NCBI GenBank assembly: GCA_964035775.1
Contig: OZ038313.1
Location: 27,311,007-27,375,006 of the forward strand
Reading direction: 5' to 3'
DNA length: 64,000 nucleotides
DNA from: Osedax frankpressi
Lineage: Eukaryota; Annelida; Polychaeta; Sabellida; Siboglinidae
Shown: positions 25,201 through 38,300 of the stretch, one piece after another
Numbering within the stretch: the first letter of the stretch is position 1
How the letters are laid out: the number at the start of each line of letters is the position of its first letter
The notes under the pieces: model-generated
Seen by the model: only the letters and a program-made list of their open reading frames with translations
What the model was told of the DNA's origin: nothing
Databases searched by the model: none
Translations under genes and position numbers: made by a program

Positions 25201-28200
25201 GAAACTTCTTATGTGAAACTTCTTATGTGAAACCCAGTTAGCAATACGGACGGTGAATGCGCAGAGATCTGGTTTCGGAAGTTTCGTATTCCTCGATGAT
25301 TTCTTCCTGGAGTACGATCAAATGGCTGGTCACCTTGACCATTCGATTGCTCAGCGATGTAAACTCAGCATGAAGGTATTCCATAATTATAAACAAACAT
25401 GTTCTATTGTAAATGTTTGGTAAATATATAATCCTGAAATATAATATTATAAATAATTGGATACATTACAAAGTAAGCTACAATAAGTATAATATTTTAC
25501 ATATAAATTAATAAATATGTATCATATATCCTATTTTTTTTCCATACTAAATATATTTCATAATAAATATAGTTTTTATTTAATCCACTAATAATTGTAA
25601 TATTATTTCAGACATGTTTGAATATTTTTAAGAGCATAAGGGAGAAAGGAATTGAAAAATGTAAAATTAATTTAAATATGGATGTATCACGATTTTACCT
25701 TCAGTTTCATTGTAAATTTGGTCATTCATTTTATATATTCATATATTATTAATCTTATAAATTATTAGTCTTTAATAAATATTGAGTTCTCTTATGAATT
25801 AAATTTAAACACAATTTAAATTATACATATTTACATGTCATTAAATTTATATAATATTAATCATTATTGATAATTTATTTTATGATACAAATTAAATTTG
25901 ATCTATTACATATCAATAGCGATTATTAAATATCAATAAATATAAATACAATTCCACATATTTTATTTTCGTTAAGCTGCATGTCTTTATTCCAAAATTC
26001 AATATATTTTATAAATATTTCTACTTGCTCAGGCATTCTATACGCTCAGACAACAGCTCACCTAAAATAACCACCAAGTATCATCTAATTCATCCCTTCT
26101 ATATCTCATAATTATAATCGCCTGCTTGGGATCTAATAATAAACCCCTGTACTCAGGTATACTCAAGACCTATAATTTGGCCTTTATGGAGTCGGAAACT
26201 CTGCAAGCAATCTACGACCGCAATGATTGCACCTCATCATTAATCGCACAGACAAAGTTAGATATTCTTAAACCGGCCAATTTTAGATTCTTGTAGCAGT
26301 TCAATATCTACAAAGTTAGACATAATATTTGAAATAGAATAATATTATATAAACAATTATAGTTTATGAAAATGAAGTGATTATATTTACTAAAAGTTAT
26401 TTATTTATCTTGATTTTCAAATTTGTATTTACTGGTCAAACTAATTATTATTTGAATTCAATTTAATGGTTTGGCAGATTCAATATATTTCTACAATTAT
26501 AATTCTTTTTATTGGTTTTGTTATAATATTTGAATTTTGAATACTGGTTTATATGTGGATATAGATAATAGATAAGTTATCAAATTAATCAGATTAATGA
26601 GTGATGTTACTCAGAATTTTCCAAATAATCAAGATGAAATCAGTTTTATTATAGAAAAAGATTTATGCACCGTAAAGAATTACATAGAAGATAATAGGGG
26701 TTTAATAATCATAAATAATGAAATTGATTTTACAAACATATGAAAAATGATCATGAATATTAATTTTACGTCTGTCTTTATATTAAATAAAACAAAGATT
26801 GCAGTAAAATTTTAAGAACAGAAATAAAACTGGATATCTTGGAATTCGATGATTACAGACATACGAATACAAAAGTCGAAATTACGTTTTGTTTAAAAGA
26901 ATTCAGAGTTATATAACCTTGCAGATTATTCTATTCACCTTACATACAAATTTCATATTCCATATTTATTAGCGATGTTCATTAAAGATATATTACATGT
27001 ACTTCTACATACTCAGGGCATATTGATGTTTAGTGATATAGCAAATTTACCAATTTCAATGTACATCTCATCTCCTGGCAAGTTAGTAGATATTTTATGA
27101 TCTATTGCAATATTTACAGTACCTAGTTTTCTCATTTGAATTACACATCATTTATTATGTGTATAAAATACACATTAAACTAACCTTTTATTATTACTAC
27201 AATACGATTTATTTAATCGATGGGTACAACAATTCATGACAGACCTGTGATTATCACACTGGACTCTGATTCAACATTTGACGCCACATTTGTTCTGGCC
27301 ACAGTTTTGTCTTCCGACGATCTTTCGCAAACTTTAACTCGTGGGTTTATCGAACACCGAATACATGCTATATTGTCCTCTTTAAACATAGTTAAACAAA
27401 CTTTGAATATCGTAGTTAATTCATATTATTTATTTTTAAACTCGTACACTATTATAGACTAGATAACTCAACCATGTTAAAATACATTATATATTATTGA
27501 GGTGATCCTATATTTGAATAAATTCGAAATATGTATTATTTCATTTTAGAAAATATAAAATAATACAAATGATAAATAATTTCATATCAATTTAAGATAA
27601 GATTTCAAATAATAATATGATATATATTTGATAAATATTCAATATCAATACTAATATGCAACTTTAAATACCTTACTTTACTATATTTATATTCATATTT
27701 AAGGTATATTGGAGAAGTATAATCATTTTAACTCCAATTTCTATCACCCCTAGTATCCATAATGACTCGATAAACGTGAGCAATGAGACGATGATGGAGT
27801 CTCCTCATAACTCCAGCCAACATCGGCAAAGCTCGCAATCTAAAGCCGTACGAAAGTCCACCAAGAAAGTTAGCTCGGATGTCGTTCACTTATCGGATTC
27901 GCAGCAAAAACGGCCGGCGTCACCTCTTCTATTGACGTCGCGTAAATCACGCCGGCGACGGCTCCCGTCGCCGTCGAATGACGTCACCTACCGACCAATA
28001 GCGGCGACGTCGTCTGCTGTCCGTGGCTCCGCCCCCGTTGTCCCCGCGTGTCACCTGATTCCGGAGTACACGCCGCCGCCGCCTCGTCCCGCTAATGGCT
28101 TGTTTTCGCGGAAATCGACGACTCGGCAACCAGTAACGCCACCTAGAGCGAAACGTTGCCATTTTGATAATGCCCCCGACGCAACAAACTGCAATAATAC

Positions 28201-28447
28201 TCAAAATGATGATGTCACCATTTGTGTATGTAAAATTATTAATTCAATTGAGAAAACTCATTTTATAAAACCCTTTCATATGAAATTTATAAATTTGTAT
28301 TTCATCAAACTTAATCGAATAACAATTGATCCACAGAACAAATCTTTATTTATGAATCTATCCTTGAGGAAGAATAAAATGGATCCATCTAAGAAAGTTT
28401 CAAGATCTAAAGTTTTAGTTCCTGATACCGACGATGATAGTGATTAA
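16228..28447 (+). CDS. RAD9A: RAD9 checkpoint clamp protein (ten exons seen; first exon not found)
   Basis: RAD9 is a PCNA-like subunit of the nuclear 9-1-1 (RAD9-HUS1-RAD1) clamp that is loaded at damaged DNA and activates ATR through TopBP1. Plus-strand exons: 16228-16298, 25238-25375, 25612-25720, 26157-26256, 26593-26699, 26798-26907, 27017-27081, 27243-27344, 27754-28225 and 28337-28447 (stop TAA). All nine junctions agree in phase. RAD9-specific segments are GRAIQSLSKIGEELYIEPL, SEG-LAIRTVNAQRSGF, FYLQFHCKFG, AFMESETLQAIYD, KVEITFCLKEFR and FDATFVLATVLSSDD. The N-terminal Met exon (about 11 residues expected) was not seen upstream. The first intron shown is 8.9 kb and almost entirely satellite. 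Confidence 0.95.
16493..25228. repeat. 14-bp satellite, 624 units, filling a RAD9 intron
   Basis: Unit GAAACTTCTTATGT repeats from 16493 to 25228. The length, 8736 bp, is exactly 624 x 14, so there is no net indel. Reading line by line I see only two variant units, both with the same C-to-T change (GAAATTTCTTATGT): at 16507 (second unit) and 25159 (fifth from the end). TGA and its minus-strand TAA cycle through all frames, so nothing is coded. The array ends with partial GAAAC, then CCAG, the RAD9 splice acceptor. Confidence 0.99.
25238..27344 (+). CDS. RAD9A: RAD9 exons: body of the two PCNA-like clamp domains
   Basis: Seven exons with introns of about 100-440 bp. Exon 25238-25375 (46 codons) begins LAIRTVNAQRSGFGSFVFLD, and its AG acceptor sits 9 bp after the last full satellite unit. 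Exon 25612-25720 ends FYLQFHCKFG, and 26157-26256 continues ILKTYNLAFMESETLQAIYD. Exon 26593-26699 (NFPNNQDEISFII) and 26798-26907 (ILRTEIKLDILEFDDY, KVEITFCLKEFR) enter the second domain. Exon 27017-27081 reads GILMFSDIANLPISMYISSP, and 27243-27344 reads PVIITLDSDSTFDATFVLAT. The acceptors of 26593 and 26798 were chosen by phase and alignment; the latter (ACAAAG) is a weak site. Confidence 0.92.
27754..28447 (+). CDS. RAD9A: RAD9 C-terminal tail exons
   Basis: Exon 27754-28225 is GC-rich and encodes a long Ser/Pro/Arg-rich disordered tail (SQQKRPASPLLLTSRKSRRR, EYTPPPPRPANGLFSRK). A 111-bp intron (28226-28336, GTATGT...CCACAG) keeps the frame, so reading through it would also be open; the splice sites are good and its content is AT-rich, so I treat it as an intron. 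The last exon ends KVLVPDTDDDSD-stop. RAD9 tails are known for phospho-regulation and, near the very end, for a CK2-type acidic phosphosite that binds TopBP1. The acidic T/S-D-D-D ending here fits that by position. Confidence 0.88.
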
Positions 28448-31120
28448 TTACATCATATATTTATTGCATAATCAAATATGAATTTATTTCATAATTTAAT
28501 TTATTATATCTATATAAATAATAATTGTAAATACATTATCTAACATAGCTTTTCATTATTATTTTCTATTATCTTTTGTTATATATATTTTTTAATATTT
28601 TTTTTAATTATATTTATCTCATATTTTTATTAAAACATTAAATCATTAACTTGTTATTATTAATATATAGTTATTTGTTTAAAGTTTATAAATTTATTCA
28701 CATTATTCAATATAATGTGTAAATTAATCTACCAATACCATAGAGCAGGAAATATATATTGCCTAACAAACTTGATTTCATTAATTATAAATTGGATTTA
28801 TTATTTTTCACATAATGATAATTAAATTGAATTATTTTGTAATTAATTTCAAATAATAATATAGGAATAGTTTATAGTTTAGTGTATGAGTTGTATTTAA
28901 AAGTAAATAATCTTAATAACTTGTAAAGTAAATGACCTGGTGTACGATAATTAAAGGTACATTATAAATAATGATCATGATCATATTAATAATAAAGCAA
29001 AACAATGAAATACAGAATGACATATGTATGATATTCATCTAATTAGATTACACACCAATATCTTTATAAAAATAAAAAAGACATTGAAATATATTCTGTG
29101 TTATATGAGAAAACATCCACATTAATATCAAATTTACTCGAGTTATTAAGAAACCGTAAACTAAATATATTTATACATTTATGTGAACGCATCTTCAATA
29201 ATTTAATGTTTCAATAATTAAGGAAGATGTTCCTTCTGTACATCCCAATTGTGATTATTAATAATAATTCTATTGTGAATAATTTACAATATATGACAGA
29301 ATAACTTCGATGGCTGTTATAATAGTATTACATTTTATATTCAATTTAGTTATGAGCATATTATTATAATTTATATTTTGTATTATACGATATATTATTA
29401 TAATATTATTAATGTTTCCTTCGTATTGAAGTTTTTGGATAATATCTAAATTAAATAAAGACTATTAAATATAATAAAGAAATAACGATTAAAAGAAATA
29501 ACTAAGTTACAATAATTTCTACAAAGGAATAATGAAACTTTAATAAAATTAACTTTAATTAACATTAATTAACTTTCTATAATCTAAATTAAATGTTAAT
29601 AAGAAAAGTACAATTATAATATTGTCAAATCTCAAATTTAATATTATAATTCGGTTCGGTTCAAATCACCGATTTCGTAAATATACTAGAACATTAATTT
29701 CAATGAATTCGTTTATTACCAACACAATTCATTACAAGCGATTGTATTGGATGTTTAGAAACTCTGCTTTTCAGACCGAAGTTATCAATGTTATAATTTT
29801 ATAATATAACAAAATGTATATGTATATCATTATTTATAAACAATAATTCATATTTCTTATATCGGAAATAAGTTATCTTATATGATATTTAATGTTTTAT
29901 TAGTGATTGAGAGCTTGAGTTCAAATATATTTTGCTAATTTAAATTATATTTCACTATATATAGTGAAATATAATTTATAATCTATGGATTAAGTTTCAT
30001 TTCATCTATTATTATATTGATGGGACTACGGATATTCTAAAATTTGTAAATTGATCTTAATAGAAAATTATAACTCACAAAATAAATTGCACATATTTTA
30101 AATCTGTCAGTTAAAGCTGATCTTGAGGTTAATTATTATTATATATTAACTTTTACTATTAAATGAATTAATTAACTAAATTTCCTATATTATTAATAAT
30201 ATCATTTATTTTTATAGTCTGTTATATGAATAATATATCTGTTATATTCAAAATAAAGTATATTATTATTTATGTCCATTATCATAGTTGAAGATAATTG
30301 AAGACAAATATGCATAGCTCCATTAGCTAAAATAATTATAATTTTAAATTTATATCTGTAGAATCATTAATTGTTATTAGCTTAACAGATATTAGGAATT
30401 ATCTTTCTAGTGAAGCTATTATGCTAAACTATCTAAATCATCACTTACAAAAACATATTATTAATCTGTTTCTTCACTAATACATAGTAAAATGTGAAGT
30501 TGTTGAACACAGGGATTAAGCATTTAAGATTTGAAATTCTATAATCATATATGCATTTTAAATTTTAGAGTACTTTTAATATTAGATAATATTTATAAAA
30601 TAAATTTTCTGCCAAAATAAATTATTTTATATGAACTTAAATATTGTAAAATCTAATAAACATGAAATAAAGTATATAATTGACCAATCATGCATCGCTT
30701 AATAGAATTGCGTACAGTAAATGAGAATTAGTTGTAATTCTGGGTTATTTACCTAAATAGCCTGGTTTCCAGAAATAACCACTTTACAGACAGTTATAAA
30801 TGCTCTGAGAATACATTCTGCTATGACATTGCAATGAATCGTTTGCAAGTTTTAATTTATAATTATAAATACGCAAATGATTATTTATATACTCAAGAAA
30901 AATAATTAGAACATCAGATCTGATGACTGCCAAGTTTGGTGAAGTATCGTAGTGATGTTAATATGAATACACGTTAGAAATAGTGATATTCTATATAGCA
31001 TATTATATATAATTTATTTTTAGAAGACTATATAATTGATTAATAGTTTAGAGGATTTGATATATAGATATTGACGCATCAGTTTAATAACATATTATAA
31101 TGGGTGCATAGATATTAAAG
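28448..31120. other. AT-rich intergenic stretch after RAD9
   Basis: Follows the RAD9 stop codon. No exon, RNA gene or known element recognised. It contains a 36-bp perfect palindrome at 29942-29977. Missing 3' exons of the minus-strand carboxypeptidase could lie in or beyond this stretch, but none was identified. Confidence 0.6.
29942..29977. repeat. 36-bp perfect palindrome
   Basis: AAATTATATTTCACTATA followed directly by its reverse complement with no spacer. Confidence 0.95.
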
Positions 31121-31350
31121 CGATGTATTTTTTCTAAATAAAGATGTACATCTAAAGAAATATGTTTATCTAATGAAGAAGTTCATCTAAAGAAGAAGTT
31201 CATCTAAAGAGAGATCTTTATCTAAAGAGAGATCTTTATCTAAGTAAATATATTTATATAAATTGATATGTTTATCTAATGAGATATTTTTTTTAAAGTG
31301 ATATATCTATTTAAAGAGATATGTTTATTTAAATAAATATGTTGATCTAA
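31120..31350. repeat. ~18-bp degenerate minisatellite
   Basis: About a dozen diverged units built on TTTATCTAAAGAGATAT (variants GTTCATCTAAAGAAGAA and GATCTTTATCTAAAGAGA). Non-coding. Confidence 0.8.
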
Positions 31351-31391
31351 ATAATGTTTTACAATTGTAACATATTATAATTAAATATATA

Positions 31392-31393
<2 letters not shown>

Positions 31394-31434
<41 letters not shown>

Positions 31435-31449
31435 ATATATATATATATA

Positions 31450-31511
<62 letters not shown>

Positions 31512-31513
31512 GA
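31394..31513. repeat. (TA)n microsatellite with ATCTATAT breaks
   Basis: About 120 bp of TA dinucleotides. Confidence 0.95.
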
Positions 31514-32136
31514 TAATTAAACGTCTTCAATTTGAATTACATTCAACTTTTATATACATAACTTCATTATTTGTCTAATACTAATCGTTCAGATATGTTC
31601 AAAATTTCAGAAATAGAAACTTCTAAATAGAATAGTCAAACTTAGATATCAAACATAGGAAAATATATGCAGATTTATAGAAAACAATAATAAATATTAT
31701 TTGTATATTATCGATCAAATATAAGAATATTACGGGTGAAATTGAGGTAATTAATATTTACCTCAATTGTATTTGATTATCTGTAATTTTCCTTTATTGA
31801 TTAATTAGTAATTAGTAATTGGCAATTACTAAATACTAATTAAACATTAATCTCAGGTAAGCTAAAGAAATGTTATAGATATAATAGAGGGAAATTACAT
31901 ATATAATAAATTTGTGCATATCATAGTCTTGATGTATTTTAACAGCTAGGTTATAATATTTAACAGTGAAAACCAAGATTACTATAAATAACGTTGGGTA
32001 CAAGTATTGCAAGTAAACCCATTCATTTATAATTATTACGATAATTACATTTAAAGTAATTAGTAATTACCGAATCCTTAAATCCTTAAGTAATGAATTA
32101 TACAAAAGTATTTTTATAAGTAATTAGGACAAGGTT

Positions 32137-32320
32137 TTAATGAAATATAGCATATAAAATAATATATAATATAGTATAATATAACTTATGATATAATATA
32201 GAATATAATAGAGTATATAATATGATATAAAATAATATATCATATAATATAATAAAATATAGCATATAATATAATATAATATAGCATATGATATAGTATA
32301 AATCATAATAATATTCAATA
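32137..32320. repeat. TATAATATAGCATA-type minisatellite
   Basis: Diverged units of ATAATATAGCATATAATATA. A related array lies at 33719-34090. The frame over it encodes only Ile/Tyr-rich repeats. Confidence 0.85.
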
Positions 32321-32759
32321 AAAATAGACTATTGTCTATTCCATACTAGCGAACTACTGTCTCATGTCATTTATACTACTACTGACCAATATACATAACA
32401 CAATGTGTATAGTCAGTTTATCAACTATTTAAATGTGAATCACATATTAGACATCTTGATTATAGAAGGAATATATTACTGAAGCAACGGTGGTTCCTCT
32501 ACTTGATGACCTTCTATTCTTTGTCGACATCCATAACCCCACCAGATCATTTCCTTAGACCTTTCTACCTCTTTTTTTCACATTGCACTCTCATATATAA
32601 CTATCACGACTAATTGAAGTTAGCTTCTGAGATGTTTTAATAGGTTTAGCAGTTTTTAAACAACATTCAATATTTTGTAAAAATTAGAGATAAACTATCA
32701 TTCCATAAAACACATTTTTAAGTCCCTAAGTTTTCTCATTATACCATACACATATATAA

Positions 32760-33480
32760 GAAATGTACTCACACTAACACTTTTTATACGCAATACATAA
32801 CTGGTATACGCGTAATAACCTACGTTTAAATGTAACTAAACAAAACTACTAAACATACATAAACTGAATTTTAAAATGTACTCTAAATTATAAAATACAC
32901 CAATTATCTCCAAATTCAAAGTAAAATATTTCGGGATTATACTAAATTACTCACTTGACTTGACTTATAAAATACATTTCTTAAAAAAATAACATTATTC
33001 CAGCAATACAATATATATATAAAATAAGAATATTTATAAACTTATAATTTTATAAGGTAATTCATCTGCTAAACTTATCAACACATCTCTTGTACTGTTC
33101 CTACTTACTTATCGTAATTCAACACTAACCAGAACTATACTATCTTTAATAAATTAACCTGACTATACACTGAATAAACCAATAATAACTATATTTCATC
33201 AAGATCACATTATTTCATTATGTTAATTTTCAAATACTAATACAACACAACTTTCTCCCAATTTCTAAGGAAATTGACTGTACATTTCTTCTATTAATAT
33301 GTAATATCATGACGACCACTGACCACTGACCACTGACCATCATGACGACCACTGACCTTTCTAGCTATTGATATTATTCAATTCTTCTGACCGTATATTT
33401 CACATCGTAACAGTTCTGCCAATCAAAACGCTAGACTATCGATATGAACGTTTAGGGAAACCCAGGTTTCTTATCCATGG
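32760..33480 (+). mobile_element. Possible LINE remnant (C-terminal reverse-transcriptase region)
   Basis: Plus-strand sequence encodes KVKYFGIILNYSLDLTYKI, resembling the VKYLGI.LD..L....I motif that follows the RT core in non-LTR elements. Further on the frames are broken and the match is weak. The moderate GC and C-rich plus strand resemble the LINE relic at 3.1-4.3 kb. No ends or family determined. Confidence 0.35.
33314..33358. repeat. Short GACCACT tandem repeat
   Basis: GACCACT and CATGACGACCACTGACC units in tandem, about 45 bp. Confidence 0.7.
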
Positions 33481-33718
33481 ATTCGCGCGCCACACCATTA
33501 TGTAATAATCTCAAACCTGATCAACCTCAACCCAAGTAAAATAAATTTAACTCATTTATTATATGTTTACAGATATCCTCTATTTCATGTAATGTTTTCT
33601 TAACTGTATAATATACAGTGTATATTACTATTTACCTATACATATTGTATCTTATTATTATTTGTGTAACTTTTATTAAACTCTCAAGAATATTTCTATT
33701 GTCATATTCAATCAATCA

Positions 33719-34090
33719 ATCAGCATATAATTTAATATAGCATATCATATTATATATAATATAATATATAATGTAATGTAATACAATTAAGCATATACTA
33801 TCATATGATATAATGTAATATGTCAATAATATAACACATAATAAAATATAATATAATATATTATATCATTTAATATAGCATATCCTAGCATATAATATAA
33901 CATAACATATAATATAAGGTGTCATATTATCCAACATACAATATAATGTAACATATAATATATTATATTATATAATATACCATATGACATAATATAGCAT
34001 ATACTATAATACATAATACGAAATAAGATAAGTTATAAAATATTATATCCTATGATATAATATAACATGATACAATATAGCAAAATAAAA
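33719..34090. repeat. TATAATATAGCATA-type minisatellite, second array
   Basis: About 370 bp of diverged ATATAATATAGCATAT units, the same family as the array at 32137-32320, 1.4 kb away. Confidence 0.8.
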
Positions 34091-34976
34091 TGTATTACTC
34101 ATAGATAGCTACTAGTTATCTATATTTACTTTATGTTAAGTATATATAATACTAATTAATTAATTAACATACAATACTTTTAACTTCCTAATTAATAACG
34201 TATAATGTGCATTTGATAACATATATATTATTATATATAAAATATTTTATAGTATAATATTTATGTCTATAACTAATTACTTTAAAAATAGAATTAATAA
34301 TCTGCAAAATTATATGTTAGTTATATATAATTAATGTAGATTAATATAATATAAATTCTAGTTTATAAAACATAATTTAAGTTTTAAATTAGTTTATACA
34401 GTACAATCTCGAATAAGCGTAAATAAATATATGTATATTATAAGGCATGTAAACTCGATAAAGATATTATCATTGATGTTATAAGAGTATATATGCATAC
34501 GAATACACTACGCAACACGTTAATTTATGACAAATCGATCTATTTATAACTGCATTTACTTATCTGGTATTACAGCATTGTAAAGATTGATTATTAAAAC
34601 CGGTGATTTGCAGTCGATAGTATTTCGAAATATCAGTTTCGGCTAGAAATATGTATCCAAAGTAGCTGACTGAGAGCGGCATGTATTATTAAGATATGTA
34701 AGATCATTATGTTAATACAAATATCTATATAATATATATATATATATATATAATATATATATATATAAATCTAAGTGGTGTTTCATCATTATGGTATTCA
34801 CAATATTAATTTGAATTTTTTTTTATTATTATAGTTATTAACTATTGATTGACTACTTTAAAGACTACACACTTATTACAATGCATAATTGAGTTATACT
34901 TGTAAAGTTACAGTATTTCACATATGTCCCATTAATAATATAGATCTAGCATATTGATATATATTATGTATATATA

Positions 34977-35008
<32 letters not shown>

Positions 35009-35208
35009 NNNNNNNNNNNNNNNNNNNNNNNNNNNNNNNNNNNNNNNNNNNNNNNNNNNNNNNNNNNNNNNNNNNNNNNNNNNNNNNNNNNNNNNNNNNN
35101 NNNNNNNNNNNNNNNNNNNNNNNNNNNNNNNNNNNNNNNNNNNNNNNNNNNNNNNNNNNNNNNNNNNNNNNNNNNNNNNNNNNNNNNNNNNNNNNNNNNN
35201 NNNNNNNN
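35009..35208. other. Assembly gap of 200 N
   Basis: Exactly 200 N, flanked on the left by a TA run (34972-35008). This looks like a placeholder of unknown true size. It lies 180 bp past the last carboxypeptidase exon seen. Confidence 0.99.
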
Positions 35209-35386
35209 ATACACTTTTTCACATTTACTTACTGCTAAATAACTATCATAGTTCAACAACTACATTTAATAATTAACCTAACAACAACACATACATTAAC
35301 CCATAAATTTACTAACTGCACTAATTACAACATCTGGTATTGATATCATCTAACTATTAGATGCAACATTTACGCATTAAACTGAC

Positions 35387-38300
35387 CTTCCGATAACTCC
35401 ACTGCATTGCTCGGTGAACGTCTTTTTTCCAGTATTCGAGATGGCAACTTCAGCTCCGTCGGGATTCATCGACACCAATACGTGCAATAGACTAGAGGTC
35501 AGTAGGCGTGTCGTGATGATCTCGCCGCGAGCTAATTCTCCTGTCAAGTTGCTGATGAGTCGGATCATCATTTCGCGGCCTACCAACTGACCAAATAACG
35601 ACGACATTTAGGTAAAATAGGATAATAGATCATTAGAAGAAAATAATATATTGATAGACACATGATATCCGAATAATAGTATAATTATATAACATAGTAT
35701 AATAACTGCGTAATAATTAAATAAAACTATCAAATCCTGGATACATTCTCTTCATTCGAATAACGTCTGAATATTAACATTATTGCAAGATTATGCAATT
35801 CGTATTTACATATAAATATAAATATATATAATTTCTATCAATTAATGATTATAAAGTGGTGTAAATATCTTTTAGATAAAATGTTGGATACTCTTTTTAT
35901 ATTCTCTTATTTGTCTCATATTATTATAAGGTAATTACGTAATTACCTTATAATTTAATAGTACAGTCGCTATGCGTTTACCAATAATGTTTTAAATAAT
36001 AAGTAAATTCAGTTTTCAAGATTAGGTAAGCTAACTCTGATATACAAAGGGAGATTATGATCTCAACTATCGGCCTCGTCATTTATAATGCTTTTATATT
36101 ACTCAATACAATGGTAGTATTGTATTGATACTATAGTAAAAATGCAATATTATTCGCCAAATTAGAATATGAATATTTTAGATATGTAAGCCTTTTATAT
36201 CTCTATAGATATATAAGCCCGCCTAGGCATGACCTCTGACCTCATTTCCGTGTATATTGGCGATGAAGTTCACATTCGATCTGAGATTAACGTGTTGTTT
36301 AGGATTCTTTCCAATAGCCATAACCATCAATTTTCTACCTGTTAAACCGGGGCAGTTAAAGTTTAGATAATATATCTAGTTAAGTATCCAATAGAATTTA
36401 ATAATGTTTAATAAGCAACATAAAATATAAAATATATAAAAAGAAATTAAAATAGAAAATTAAAGATACTATACAATTTTTAAAATAAGTATCAAATGTC
36501 TAAGATACTAGAATCTTACCAAAGAAATCAGAAATAAGATCACGTATACCTTCAATCGATTATTTAATGTAATTGATCTTGGTATTTTTCAAGTTTTTAG
36601 ACTGGTTATACTATACCTCTTTCATGATATTGTTATCTGCATGCTATGATAAGGAAGCGCTACTTATAATTAATTTTATAAACCTATATGTCAATATTTG
36701 GTTATCTCTCATTGATTAGCATTAGTCACATTTTTTACTTTGTGATATTAAGATTACCAATATCCATTTGTCATCAATGGGATATTTGCTTTACAATAAC
36801 TAATAAAATGCGTAGATATTTCTTCAACGGTAAAACATTGTTTGTAGCTCTAGCAGGTTCCATGGCAACCGATCTCAACTCCTAACAGAATTGATAGTAA
36901 TAATTCTGAGACTAGCTATATATATATGTACAAAATTCCAGGGTATACATAAAAGGTAGAATTTAAAATAATTTGTATTTACAGATGAGTTTTATGCTAA
37001 ACTGCCGGCCATGAAAAATTATGGGATAGTTAAGAAATATATTTATAATATATCAGTTTCTGGGAGATAATCGCATAGTTCTATTGTTTGTTAACGGGAA
37101 CATGCTAATATACTACATAGAGTATATTACCTTTGTTCTGATATCTATTAGCGTATTTTTGTGTTTTTGTGGTTTCTATTTTATTGTCAGATGCAGCAGT
37201 TGAAGATTTTAGTTATCTGTTATCTTTTGAATTTAAAAATTAGTATATATTTGAATTTTAGTGAATTGACCAATATCAAAATCAGCAATGATTCTATTTG
37301 CATACAAGATTGGTATCGAAATATTGAGTAGTAGTTTAGATGTATTGCGGTGAGCCGAATGAAATGCGATTTCCTCATATGTATAAATTACGGAGAACTA
37401 TGCTCTAATTTAAGATGAGTCATATGATAGTGAATACAATAAGTGGATTCGTATAACTTTAATTGATATAAGAAAAAAGCTGAATCTATATGTAATACAA
37501 AATATCTGTAGATAGATAACGTATGAATATATAACCATTTCAAATAGGTTTATGGATTTAATTAGTCCATTTTTTGGATTCAAAATAAGTTAAATACTTT
37601 CGAATGAGTCAAAACTGAAATATAATTGAAAATTTGTTCAGTTTTGCTAAAGTATCTTCAATCTTCATCTAAAAATGTGAGTTGTAAAAATTGCCTAGTT
37701 GTATGCATGTGGTGATGTATACATGTACATAAATACACACACCCACACAAATTGCCTAGTGGTATGCATGTGGTGATGTATACATGTACATAAATACACA
37801 CACCCACACGAAAAGTGTGCATTACGCGTACGCATTCACACACACACACATATATACACAAAACACACACGCATACACACATATATATTGGATATCAATT
37901 TAGACAATAATTTATTTATGTATGGGCCATAAATCGATATATTTAATAGAAAGTAGAGTGCATGTGTTGACCCATTGATATATAGTAGAAAACAATGACA
38001 GAAAAAGTCATTTATAGATATTTCAATTTTAAAAATTGATAGCCAGAATATTGAATTTGAGAGTTAGATTTAACGAGCTCGACGTAAATCTTAATAGTTA
38101 CAATAGTACTTTCGTGGATTAACGGATAATGTCACAACATCGATCACCAATTGCACAAATGTTGCGCTGCCGTCATGCAATAAGTTCCACATTCCGGGTA
38201 CTCTGTATTCGCATTTGATTTGCAAGTTAATTTCCGCGTTTAGATTTTCTTTTCATCTCCTACCTCGTATATCGTCAGGGCGCGCTTATGGCTATTCTCC

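Noticed and set aside
16493-25228. CRISPR-like array or telomere/centromere
   Set aside because: Units are contiguous without spacers, the host is a eukaryote, the motif is not a telomere repeat, and the array is inside a RAD9 intron rather than at a chromosome landmark.
26157-26256. LINE endonuclease fragment
   Set aside because: First impression from the sequence ILKTYNLAFMESETLQAIYD. It is a RAD9 exon: phase and order fit between 25720 and 26593.
27220-27462. Independent 80-residue protein, or a SUMO-interacting motif (PVIITLDSDS)
   Set aside because: The Met at 27220 lies upstream of a splice acceptor. The real exon is 27243-27344 of RAD9, where this strand is part of the second clamp domain.
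36688-36885. 65-codon plus-strand frame
   Set aside because: Hydrophobic AT-driven translation, no motif, intronic to the carboxypeptidase gene.
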